A DNA stretch of 64,000 nt from Streptomyces sp. 2114.4 (GTDB lineage: Bacteria > Actinomycetota > Actinomycetes > Streptomycetales > Streptomycetaceae), in NCBI RefSeq assembly GCF_900187385.1, contig NZ_FYEY01000001.1, positions 6,944,001 to 7,008,000 of the forward strand. Reading direction: 5' to 3'. The notes below the pieces were generated by a model. The model saw only the letters and a list, made by a program, of their open reading frames with translations, was not told the DNA's origin and ran no database searches. Positions 24,884 to 32,693 of this stretch are shown here, in pieces (position 1 is the first letter of the stretch; each line of letters starts with the position of its first letter). The position numbers and the translations under genes are program-made.

Positions 24884-25528
24884 ATGCAGCTCGCGATCCT
24901 TCTCTTCGACGGCTTCACCACACTGGACGCCGTCGGCCCCTACGAAACCCTCAGCCGGCTGCCGGGAGCCGAGGCGGTGTTCGTCGGCGAGCGCACCGGC
25001 CCGTACCGCAACGAGCTCGGTTCGCTCGGGCTGGTCGCCGACGCCGCGCTGGGCGAGGTCACCGCACCGGACATCCTCGTCGTGCCCGGCGGCCCCGGGC
25101 AGCGGGCGCAGATGGCGGACGGCCCGGTGCACGAGTGGATCCGCGCCGTGGACGCCGGCACCACCTGGACCACCTCGGTGTGCACCGGCTCGCTGATCCT
25201 GGCCGCCGCGGGCCTCCTCAAGGGCCGCCGGGCGACCTCCCACTGGCTCGCGCTGGACCAGCTCCCGGCGCTGGGGGCCGAGCCGACCGGGGAACGGGTG
25301 GTCTTCGACGGCAAGTACGTCACGGCGGCCGGCGTCTCGTCCGGCATCGACATGGGGCTGACGTTGGCCGGCCACATCGCCGGGGACGCCGCGGCCCAGG
25401 CGATCCAGCTCGGCATCGAATACGACCCGCAGCCGCCCTACGACGCGGGCTCCCCGGACAAGGCACCGGCCGAGATCACCGCGATGCTGCGGGAGCGCAG
25501 CCGGTTCCTGCTTGCCGGGGAGGAGTGA
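24884..25528 (+). CDS. DJ-1/PfpI-family protein (isonitrile hydratase-like)
   Basis: 214 aa single-domain DJ-1/PfpI protein: LAILLFDGFTTLDAVGPYE at the N-terminus and nucleophile elbow TSVCTGSLILAAAGLL with Cys near residue 101. The GPYE segment and overall layout resemble isonitrile hydratase (InhA-type) proteins, but the reaction is not certain. ATG 24884 has AGGAAA upstream. It follows the GlxA-type regulator with the same fold in its sensor domain, so the pair may share a ligand. The 5' leader carries the 8-bp tandem repeats. Confidence 0.85.
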   Translation: MQLAILLFDGFTTLDAVGPYETLSRLPGAEAVFVGERTGPYRNELGSLGLVADAALGEVTAPDILVVPGGPGQRAQMADGPVHEWIRAVDAGTTWTTSVCTGSLILAAAGLLKGRRATSHWLALDQLPALGAEPTGERVVFDGKYVTAAGVSSGIDMGLTLAGHIAGDAAAQAIQLGIEYDPQPPYDAGSPDKAPAEITAMLRERSRFLLAGEE

Positions 25529-25574
25529 GCAACCGTCCCACGAGGCGTGGGCCCGCCTGAGGCCCGCTCCGGCA

Positions 25575-26345
25575 TCAGCCCGTCGGCCAGGTGAAGCGCG
25601 GCGCCCTGCGCTCCAGGAAGGCGGCGGCACCCTCCGCGGTGTCGCCGCTCGCCCGCGCCTGCGCGGCCCAGTGGGCGCCGCGCGCCTCGGCCTCGGCCGG
25701 CGGCACGTCCCAGGTCCCGTCGGCCAGCTCCTTCGCCGCGGTCTGCGTCAGCAGCGACCGGCTCGCCAGGACGGCCGAGAACTCCGCCACCCGCTTGTCC
25801 AGCGCGCCCTCGGGCAGCACCTCGTCCACCAGGCCCGTCCGCAGCGCCCGTGCGCAGTCGATCAACTCACCCGAGAACAACAGGTACTTGGCGGTGGACA
25901 GCCCGGCCAGCCGGACCAGCCGCCGGGTGGCGGCCGCCGGATAGGCGACCGCCAGCTTGGCCGGCGTCACCCCGAACAGTGCGCCCTCCTCCGCGAACCG
26001 CAGATCGCAGGCGGCCGCCAACTGGGTGCCGCCGCCCACGCAGTAGCCGCGTATCGCCGCCAGCGTCGGCCCGGGGAACGCCGCCAGCGCCTCCTCGGCC
26101 GCCGCCGCCAGGCCCTGCGACTCGCCCGCCGGATCCCGCAGCGACCCGATGTCGGCACCCGCGCAAAACGTCGTGCCCTCGCCGGTCAGCACCAGCGACC
26201 GGACCGCGCGGTCGGCCGCCAGCCGCTCCAGCAGCGGCGGCAGGTCCCGCCACATCTGCACGGTCATGGCATTCCGCTTGCCGGTATTGCTGATGGTGAC
26301 GGTCGCTGTGCCGTCGCTGACATGCGTCTTCAGACCGGGTTCCAT
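25575..26345 (-). CDS. Enoyl-CoA hydratase/isomerase-family protein with atypical active site
   Basis: 256 aa crotonase-fold protein acting on acyl-CoA thioesters. The oxyanion-hole segments are present: CAGADIGSL and RGYCVGGGTQLAAACDLRFA. The stretch where classical hydratases read PE...G...PGAGGT is here TPAKLAVAYPAAATRRL, so the two catalytic glutamates are not in place. It is therefore unlikely to be a simple hydratase; an isomerase, thioesterase or dehalogenase-like role is possible. ATG 26345 lies just after TAATAT on the minus strand, suggesting a leaderless transcript. Divergent to the ABC-F gene 54 bp away. Confidence 0.82.
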   Translation of the reverse strand: MEPGLKTHVSDGTATVTISNTGKRNAMTVQMWRDLPPLLERLAADRAVRSLVLTGEGTTFCAGADIGSLRDPAGESQGLAAAAEEALAAFPGPTLAAIRGYCVGGGTQLAAACDLRFAEEGALFGVTPAKLAVAYPAAATRRLVRLAGLSTAKYLLFSGELIDCARALRTGLVDEVLPEGALDKRVAEFSAVLASRSLLTQTAAKELADGTWDVPPAEAEARGAHWAAQARASGDTAEGAAAFLERRAPRFTWPTG

Positions 26346-26399
26346 GCTCCGGATATTAGAGCGACCACGGCGGACCGGGCGGATACGATCGGCGGCCTG

Positions 26400-28073
26400 A
26401 TGTCAGCAACTCTTGTCGCCAAAGACCTCGCCGCCGGCCACGGCGAGCGTGTCCTGTTCTCCGGCCTCGATCTGGTCGTCGCCCCCGGCGATGTGGTCGG
26501 CCTCGTCGGCGCCAACGGCGCGGGCAAGTCCACGCTGCTGCGCCTGCTGGCCGGCCTGGACACCCCGGAGGACGGCACGCTCTCCCTCGGCCCGCCCACC
26601 GCCACGGTCGGCCACCTCCCCCAGGAGCCCGACCGCCGCCCGGGAGAGACCGTACGCACCTTCTTCGCCCGCCGTACGGGCGTGGCCGACGCCCAGCTCG
26701 CCCTGGACACCGCCACCCAGGCGCTGGTCGACGAGCGGCCCGGCGCGGACGACGCCTACGCCACGGCCCTGGAGCGCTGGCTCGCGCTGGGCGCGGCCGA
26801 CCTCGACGAGCGCGCCGAGGAAACCGCCGGACAGCTCGGCCTGTCCGTCAGCCTCGACCAGCCGATGACCACGCTCTCCGGCGGCCAGGCCGCCCGCGCC
26901 TCGCTCGCCTCGCTGCTGCTCTCCCGTTACGACATCTTCCTGCTGGACGAGCCGACCAACGACCTCGACCTGGACGGGCTGCACCGGCTGGAGTCCTTCG
27001 TCACGGGGCTGCGCGCCGGCACCGTCCTGGTCAGCCACGACCGCGAGTTCCTGGCCCGCACGGTCACCCGCGTCGTCGAACTCGACCTCGCCCAGCAGCA
27101 GGTCAACACCTACGGCGGTGGCTACACCTCCTACCTGGAGGAGCGCGAACGGGCCCGGCGTCATGCGCGGGAGCAGTACGAGGAGTACGCCGACACCAAG
27201 GCCTCCCTGGAGACCCGGGCGCACACCCAGCGCAACTGGATGGAGAAGGGCGTCAAGAACGCCCGCCGCAAGGCTCCCGACAACGACAAGATCGGCCGCA
27301 AGGCCCGGGTGGAGGCCACCGAGAAGCAGGCCGCCAAGGCCAAGCAGACCCAGCGCCTGATCGAGCGGCTGGAGGTGGTCGAGGAACCGCGCAAGGAGTG
27401 GGAGCTGCGGATGGAGATCGCCGCCGCGCCCCGGGCCGGCGCGGTCGTGGCCACCCTGCGCGGTGCCGGCCTGCGGCGCGGCGACTTCCGCTTCGGCCCG
27501 GTGGACCTGCAGATCGACTGGGCGGACCGGGTCGCCATCACCGGCCCCAACGGCTCCGGCAAGTCGACCCTGCTCGCCGCCCTGCTCGGCCGGCTCCCGC
27601 TGGAGACGGGGCACGCCGCCCTGGGCCCCGGCGTGGTGGTCGGTGAGGTCGACCAGGCGCGCGGCCGGCTCTTCGGCGCGCAGGGGCCGGGCGACCAGGG
27701 GCAGGGCGACCAGCCGCTGATGGACGCCTTCCGGGCCTGTGTCCCCGACCTTCCGCCCGCCGATGTCCGTACGTTGCTGGCGAAGTTCGGGCTGAAGGCG
27801 GCGCATGTGCTGCGCCCCGCGCGCACCCTGTCGCCGGGGGAGCGGACCCGCGCCGCGCTGGCTCTCCTCCAGGGCCGCGGGGTCAATCTCCTCGTCCTGG
27901 ACGAGCCGACCAACCACCTCGATCTGCCGGCCATCGAGCAGCTGGAGTCCGCGCTCGCCTCGTACCCCGGCACCCTGCTGCTGGTCACGCACGACCGCCG
28001 GATGCTCGAAGCGGTGCACACCACCCGCCGTATCGAGGTCGACGGCGGACGGGTCACCGACCGGGCGGTCTGA
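26400..28073 (+). CDS. ABC-F family ATPase (ribosome-associated type)
   Basis: 557 aa, soluble, with two ABC cassettes and no membrane domain. Cassette 1: Walker A GANGAGKS (37-44), signature TLSGGQAARASLA, Walker B LLDEPTNDLD. Then the charged inter-domain linker (EQYEEYADTKASLETRAHTQ... KARVEATEKQAAKAKQTQR) that reaches the ribosomal P/E region in characterised ABC-F proteins. Cassette 2: GPNGSGKST, TLSPGERTRAALA, LVLDEPTNHLD. Such proteins act in translation quality control or antibiotic ribosome protection; nothing here identifies a drug. ATG 26400 lacks a ribosome binding site. The frame is open upstream, but there it is antisense to the crotonase gene. Confidence 0.92.
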   Translation: MSATLVAKDLAAGHGERVLFSGLDLVVAPGDVVGLVGANGAGKSTLLRLLAGLDTPEDGTLSLGPPTATVGHLPQEPDRRPGETVRTFFARRTGVADAQLALDTATQALVDERPGADDAYATALERWLALGAADLDERAEETAGQLGLSVSLDQPMTTLSGGQAARASLASLLLSRYDIFLLDEPTNDLDLDGLHRLESFVTGLRAGTVLVSHDREFLARTVTRVVELDLAQQQVNTYGGGYTSYLEERERARRHAREQYEEYADTKASLETRAHTQRNWMEKGVKNARRKAPDNDKIGRKARVEATEKQAAKAKQTQRLIERLEVVEEPRKEWELRMEIAAAPRAGAVVATLRGAGLRRGDFRFGPVDLQIDWADRVAITGPNGSGKSTLLAALLGRLPLETGHAALGPGVVVGEVDQARGRLFGAQGPGDQGQGDQPLMDAFRACVPDLPPADVRTLLAKFGLKAAHVLRPARTLSPGERTRAALALLQGRGVNLLVLDEPTNHLDLPAIEQLESALASYPGTLLLVTHDRRMLEAVHTTRRIEVDGGRVTDRAV

Positions 28074-28081
28074 GGCCGCGG

Positions 28082-28114
28082 GCGGATCACCGTGCGATGC
28101 GGGCGGTGATCCGC
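28082..28114 (+). terminator. Terminator of the ABC-F gene
   Basis: Perfect 11-bp stem GCGGATCACCG (28082-28092) / CGGTGATCCGC (28104-28114), 11-nt loop, 8 bp after the stop codon. Confidence 0.8.
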
Positions 28115-28192
28115 GACCGGCGGGCCCGCGGCACCCGCGATGATTATCGATTTGGCCCTGAGGCGGCCGGCCCGTAGGGTGGTGTTCACCGA

Positions 28193-28266
28193 CGCGGGGT
28201 GGAGCAGCTCGGTAGCTCGCTGGGCTCATAACCCAGAGGTCGCAGGTTCAAATCCTGTCCCCGCTA
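28193..28266 (+). tRNA. Initiator tRNA-fMet (CAT)
   Basis: 74-nt cloverleaf without an encoded CCA end. Anticodon CAT; three consecutive G-C pairs in the anticodon stem (GGG/CCC) and a mismatched first pair (C1 against U72) mark it as the initiator rather than elongator. T-loop GGTTCAAATCC is standard. A 16-bp hairpin follows. Confidence 0.96.
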
Positions 28267-28271
28267 CTGAA

Positions 28272-28317
28272 ACAGCGCGGCGGGACCGATGCCCAGGCAT
28301 AGGTCCCGCCGCGCTGT
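28272..28317 (+). terminator. Terminator of the tRNA gene
   Basis: Perfect 16-bp stem (28272-28287 with 28302-28317), 14-nt loop, six bases after the tRNA 3' end. Confidence 0.88.
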
Positions 28318-28511
28318 GCGTTCCGGATGCACTGCCCCGGGGCGCGGATCGTACGGGGGTCACCTCCGGTAAGTCCGCGAACAACCCATAAAAGCAACAG
28401 GATCGGTCGCCGGGCCGATCGCCTCATTCGCAATCGGCCATAAGGCGTCGATAAGCGCTGACTTGTGTTCAGCTGGCCGGTCCGGACCAACGCATTCTCA
28501 ACACTCTTCCT

Positions 28512-29009
28512 GTGAGGATGCCTTCCGGACCCCCCGCAGAACCCCCCGAAGAGCTGACCTCCCCGCTCGCGTACGAAGGTGTCTGGCGGTTCACCGCCCC
28601 GGCACTGGAGTCTTCGGTGCCGCAGGCACGCCACGCGGTCCGGGATCTGCTCGCCGAACAGCGTGTTCCCGTGGCCGCCCAGATCATGGACGGCCTGTTG
28701 CTCATCGTCTCCGAACTCGTCACCAACGCCGTCCGGCACGCCGCCCTGCTCTCGCCCCAGATCGCCGTCCAGGTCACCATCGGGGCGAACTGGCTACGGG
28801 TAGCGGTCGAGGACAGCCACCCCTACCGCCCCAAGGCACTGGAGGCGGAACAGGGTGACGTCGGCGGCCGCGGCCTGTGGCTCGTCAAGACGCTCACCGC
28901 GGAGGCGGGTGGCAAGTGCGATGTCGAGAACACGAGGAACGGCGGCAAGGCCATCTGGGCCGAGCTGCCGCTCACCCCGCTCGCTACCAGCCCGCCGACC
29001 CTCCGGTGA
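28512..29009 (+). CDS. HATPase-domain anti-sigma/serine-kinase-like protein
   Basis: 165 aa GHKL ATPase domain of the RsbW/SpoIIAB-like type widespread in Streptomyces. N box: LLLIVSELVTNAVRHA; G1/G2 region: GDVGGRGLWLVKTLT. These single-domain proteins usually bind and phosphorylate anti-sigma antagonists or modulate regulators. GTG 28512, with ATG 28518 as alternative; no clear ribosome binding site. Its 3' end overlaps the convergent idi gene by 26 bp. No cognate sigma or antagonist gene is adjacent. Confidence 0.85.
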   Translation: MRMPSGPPAEPPEELTSPLAYEGVWRFTAPALESSVPQARHAVRDLLAEQRVPVAAQIMDGLLLIVSELVTNAVRHAALLSPQIAVQVTIGANWLRVAVEDSHPYRPKALEAEQGDVGGRGLWLVKTLTAEAGGKCDVENTRNGGKAIWAELPLTPLATSPPTLR

Positions 29010-29595
29010 GCTCGCGCACCGCCGGCCGCGCCGCGTCCAGCACGGTCATGAACCAGGCGGAGAACGGCGCCTGGGCATGCCGCTCGGCCAGTTCCTCCGG
29101 CGTCACGAAGGCGATCTCGCCGATCTCCTCGGGGTCGGGCGCCGGCTCGGCCCGCACCAGCCCGACGAACAGGTGGTTGTACTCCTGCTCGACGAGGCCG
29201 GAGGCCGGGTCGGGGTGGTTGTAACGCACGGTGCCCGCCTCCGCCAGCAGGGCGGGCGCCAGGCCCAGCTCCTCCGAGGTCCGCCGGGCCGCGGCCACGA
29301 ACGGTGCCTCACCGGGATAAGGGTGGCCGCAGCAGGTGTTGGACCACACACCGGGGGAGTGGTACTTCCCCAGCGCCCTGCGCTGCAGCAGCAGCCGCCC
29401 CTTCTCGTCGAAGAGGAAGACGGAGAACGCCCGGTGCAACTGCCCGGGAGCCTGGTGGGCCGCGAGCTTTTCCGCGGTGCCGATCGTCGTACCGTCCTCG
29501 TCGACCAGCTCCAGCATGATCGGTTCGGCGGCGCCGCCCGGTGTGCTCACCGCCGGGTCCCCGGCGGTCTGTCCGTTGGCAGGTGTGATCGGCAT
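28984..29595 (-). CDS. idi: Isopentenyl-diphosphate delta-isomerase, type I
   Basis: 203 aa NUDIX-fold enzyme interconverting IPP and DMAPP, needed to start FPP synthesis for the downstream hopanoid pathway. Key residues visible: metal/active-site Cys region WSNTCCGHPYPGE, the Nudix-like helix AARRTSEELGL, and the active-site Glu in EYNHLF. ATG 29595 is preferred because AAGGA lies 6 bp upstream; ATG 29601 gives two more residues. It is about 8 kb before hpnC and on the opposite strand, so it is separately transcribed. The 3' end overlaps the ATPase gene by 26 bp, a tail-to-tail antisense arrangement. Confidence 0.94.
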   Translation of the reverse strand: MPITPANGQTAGDPAVSTPGGAAEPIMLELVDEDGTTIGTAEKLAAHQAPGQLHRAFSVFLFDEKGRLLLQRRALGKYHSPGVWSNTCCGHPYPGEAPFVAAARRTSEELGLAPALLAEAGTVRYNHPDPASGLVEQEYNHLFVGLVRAEPAPDPEEIGEIAFVTPEELAERHAQAPFSAWFMTVLDAARPAVRELTGGSAGW

Positions 29596-30153
29596 GCCCA
29601 TCCTTGTCGTCGGTCTTCGACGCCAAGTCTGCCCTAGTCAGGTCCCCATCAGCGGCACAGTGGGTGCGCGGCGCCACATGCCAGCGCGCCGCTCCTTCTG
29701 CGCGCCTGGGCGTGAGATGGTCCACACCCCGCTGCCGCGCCCTTCGCCCCCGATACGGGCGGCACGCGCGTCCCGGTGACGGCGGCGCCGGACGCCGGCC
29801 ACCCCCGGACCTGGGATGGCTCTCGCCACACCGGCCCCGGCACAACTCGCCCGCCCCGTGACCAGCCCGCTCATAACCGGCACCGGAGGGAATGCCAGGT
29901 CCGCGGGCCAGTTGTTCATGGGCCACCTGATCCACCATGATGATCGCGGCAGGCGCAGCCGTCGGTCACTCGATCGAGCGGTGAATGCGCGGTGAACGGC
30001 CGCATCCGGCGATCCGATAGCCTCTGCCGACGTGCCACCCCAGCCCACCGGGCGCCAGGTGTGCCACGCCCGCTGCCCGGGTAGTTCGTATCGAATGCGG
30101 ATCGATCACGAACCGTCCGTGCTGCCTTGTCAGCATCCAAGGAGTGAGTTCGA
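29596..30153. other. Divergent intergenic region, about 560 bp, no gene recognised
   Basis: Reading frames here have poor composition and no recognisable motif. An imperfect dyad, TTCGTATCGA (30085-30094) / TCGATCACGAA (30102-30112), lies 40 bp upstream of the downstream operon's start and may be a regulatory site. AAGGAG at 30139-30144 is the ribosome binding site of the next gene. Confidence 0.4.
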
Positions 30154-31959
30154 CTGTCGACCGCCATCCTCACCGGTCCGCCGGTCGCCGGGTCGCCGCT
30201 CGAAGCCGACCTGCGCACGCTGGGCTTTGACGTGCGTATCGCGGACGATGCCGCATCCGCCGCCGAGCTGCTCGCCGCGGTGCCCGCCCAGGAGCGGGTC
30301 GCCGTCGTCGACCCCCGCTTCGTCGGCCATCTGCACGCCCTGCGGCTCGCACTGACCGACCCCCGTTTCCCCGCCGCGGCGGTGCCGGGCGCGCTCACCG
30401 CGCAGCCCGAGGCGCGCGCCGCGCTGGCCCGCGCGGTCGGCAGGATCCCGGTCGGTGCCGGCACCGCCCACCTCACGGACGTCCTCACCGACACGCTCAC
30501 CGAATCCCTCGACCGCGAGGTGAGCGGACTGCACCGCGTCGAGCTCGGCAGCCTGGTCGCCACCGTCGCGCTGACCCCGGCACAGCGCGAGGACGCCCGG
30601 GAAGCCGTCGCCGCCGTCGACGACGAGGCCGTACGGCTGCGCACCGCCGTGAAGTCCCGTGACGGGTTCTTCACCACCTACTGCATCAGCCCGTACTCCC
30701 GCTACCTGGCCCGCTGGTGCGCGCGCCGCGGGCTCACCCCCAACCAGGTCACCACCGCGTCCCTGCTCACCGCGCTGATCGCGGCCGGCTGCGCGGCCAC
30801 CGGTAGCCGCGGCGGCTTCGTCGTGGCCGGCCTGCTGCTCCTCTTCTCCTTCGTCCTGGACTGCACCGACGGGCAGCTCGCCCGCTACTCCCTGCAGTAC
30901 TCGACGATGGGCGCCTGGCTGGACGCCACCTTCGACCGGGCCAAGGAGTACGCGTACTACGCGGGCCTGGCGCTGGGCGCGGCGCGCGGCGGGGATGACG
31001 TCTGGGCGCTGGCGCTCGGCGCGATGGTCCTGATGACCTGCCGCCATGTCGTCGACTTCTCCTTCAACGAGGCGAACCACGACGCCACGGCCAACACCAG
31101 CCCCACCGCCGCGCTCTCCGGCAAGCTCGACAGCGTCGGCTGGACGGTCTGGGTGCGCCGGATGATCGTGCTGCCGATCGGTGAGCGCTGGGCCATGATC
31201 GCCGTGCTCACCGCGCTCACCACCCCGCGCATCGTCTTCTACGCCCTGCTCATCGGCTGTGCGCTGGCCGCCTGCTACACCACCGCGGGCCGGGTGCTGC
31301 GCTCGCTGACCCGGCGGGCCCGGCGCACCGACCGCGCCGCCCAGGCGCTGGCCGATCTCGCCGACTCCGGGCCGCTCGCCGAGCTGATCGCCGGCCGTGG
31401 CCGCGGCCGGGGCCGTACCGGTTCCTTCCTGGCGCCGGTCATGGCGTTCCTCTCAGCCGCCGTGCTGCTGGTCTGGGTGATCTTCCAGGACGACCCGAGG
31501 TCCTGGCTCACCGTCGGCGTCGCCGTCTGCTCCGCACTGCTGGCCGGTGCCGCCGTGGCACGGCCGCTCAAGGGCGCCCTCGACTGGCTCGTCCCGCCCT
31601 TCTTCCGGGCCGGCGAATACGTCACGATCCTGGTCCTGGCCGCCCGCACAGAGGCGCCCGGAGCCCTTCCCGCGGCGTTCGGGCTGGTCGCGGCGCTCGC
31701 CTACCATCACTACGACACGGTCTACCGCATCCGCGGTGGCACCGGAGCCCCGCCGCGGTGGCTCGTCCGGGCGACCGGCGGACATGAGGGACGGATCCTC
31801 GTGATCACCGTCCTCGCGGCCGCCCTGTTCGCCACAGATTTCACAATCGCGCTCACGGCCCTTGCTGTGGTCCTGGCGCTGCTGGTGCTCATCGAGAGCA
31901 TCCGTTTCTGGGTGTCCTCCCAAGCACCCGCCGTACACGATGAAGGAGAACCCGCATGA
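30154..31959 (+). CDS. DUF5941-type CDP-alcohol phosphatidyltransferase, CTG start proposed
   Basis: 601 aa if started at CTG 30154. The N-terminal region (about 1-160) resembles a degenerate nucleotidyltransferase-like domain. Then comes a complete CDP-alcohol phosphatidyltransferase motif, DCTDGQLARYSLQYSTMG then AWLDATFD (all four Asp present), embedded in TM helices; several more TM helices follow. Start: AAGGAG at 30139-30144 is placed ideally for CTG 30154, homologs as I recall begin STAILTGPP, and the in-frame TGA at 30145 rules out anything earlier. GTG 30232 would lose that conserved N-terminus. First gene of a seven-gene operon; the next start overlaps by ATGA. Confidence 0.85.
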   Translation: MSTAILTGPPVAGSPLEADLRTLGFDVRIADDAASAAELLAAVPAQERVAVVDPRFVGHLHALRLALTDPRFPAAAVPGALTAQPEARAALARAVGRIPVGAGTAHLTDVLTDTLTESLDREVSGLHRVELGSLVATVALTPAQREDAREAVAAVDDEAVRLRTAVKSRDGFFTTYCISPYSRYLARWCARRGLTPNQVTTASLLTALIAAGCAATGSRGGFVVAGLLLLFSFVLDCTDGQLARYSLQYSTMGAWLDATFDRAKEYAYYAGLALGAARGGDDVWALALGAMVLMTCRHVVDFSFNEANHDATANTSPTAALSGKLDSVGWTVWVRRMIVLPIGERWAMIAVLTALTTPRIVFYALLIGCALAACYTTAGRVLRSLTRRARRTDRAAQALADLADSGPLAELIAGRGRGRGRTGSFLAPVMAFLSAAVLLVWVIFQDDPRSWLTVGVAVCSALLAGAAVARPLKGALDWLVPPFFRAGEYVTILVLAARTEAPGALPAAFGLVAALAYHHYDTVYRIRGGTGAPPRWLVRATGGHEGRILVITVLAAALFATDFTIALTALAVVLALLVLIESIRFWVSSQAPAVHDEGEPA

Positions 31960-32693
31960 TCGGCCTCGTGCTGGCCGCCGGCGCCGGACGGCGTCTGCGT
32001 CCCTACACCGACACTCTGCCCAAGGCCCTGGTGCCGGTCGACGGGGACACCACGATCCTCGACCTGACCCTCGGCAACTTCGCCGAGATCGGCCTGACCG
32101 AGGTCGCGATCATCGTCGGCTACCGCAAGGAAGCCGTCTACGAGCGCAAGGAGGCCCTGGAGCAGAAGTACGGCCTCAAGCTCACCCTCATCGACAACGA
32201 CAAGGCCGAGGAGTGGAACAACGCCTACTCCCTGTGGTGCGGCCGTGACTCGATCAAGCACACCGTGATCCTCGCCAACGGCGACACCGTGCACCCGGTC
32301 TCCGTCGAGAAGACCCTGCTCGCCGCCCGCGGCAACGGCCAGAAGATCATCCTCGCGCTGGACACCGTCAAGCAGCTCGCCGACGAGGAGATGAAGGTCG
32401 TCGTGGACCCCGCCAAGGGCGTCCAGAAGATCACCAAGCTGATGGACCCGGCCGAGGCGACCGGTGAGTACATCGGCGTCACCCTCATCGAGGGCGAGGC
32501 CGCCGACGAGCTGGCCGACGCCCTGAAGACCACCTTCGAGCGGGACCCCGACCTCTACTACGAGGACGGCTACCAGGAGCTCGTCAACCGCGGCTTCAAG
32601 GTGGACGTGGCCCCGATCGGCGACGTCAAGTGGGTCGAGATCGACAACCACGACGACCTGGCGAAGGGCCGTGACATCGCATGCCAGTACTGA
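31956..32693 (+). CDS. Sugar-phosphate/alcohol-phosphate nucleotidyltransferase
   Basis: 245 aa NTP_transferase-fold enzyme: LVLAAGAGRRLRPYTDTLPKAL (G-x-G-x-R...PK signature), metal-binding ANGDTVHP, and WVEIDNHDDLAKG at the C-terminus. Similar proteins activate phosphocholine or sugar phosphates with CTP; here it would supply a CDP-activated alcohol to one of the flanking CDP-alcohol transferases. ATG 31956 overlaps the previous stop as ATGA and follows GAAGGAGAA. Cytoplasmic. Confidence 0.86.
   Translation: MIGLVLAAGAGRRLRPYTDTLPKALVPVDGDTTILDLTLGNFAEIGLTEVAIIVGYRKEAVYERKEALEQKYGLKLTLIDNDKAEEWNNAYSLWCGRDSIKHTVILANGDTVHPVSVEKTLLAARGNGQKIILALDTVKQLADEEMKVVVDPAKGVQKITKLMDPAEATGEYIGVTLIEGEAADELADALKTTFERDPDLYYEDGYQELVNRGFKVDVAPIGDVKWVEIDNHDDLAKGRDIACQY

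Noticed and set aside
25512..26399. In-frame N-terminal extension of the ABC-F gene by about 296 codons
   Set aside because: The extension is antisense to the crotonase-fold gene and has no similarity; the ABC cassette begins right after ATG 26400.
28193..28266. tRNA gene as the attachment site of an integrated element
   Set aside because: No integrase, no direct repeat of the tRNA 3' end and no accessory block are adjacent.
29638..30048. Minus-strand frame of 136 codons in the large gap before the DUF5941 gene
   Set aside because: Arg/Gly/Pro-biased composition, no ribosome binding site, no recognisable motif.
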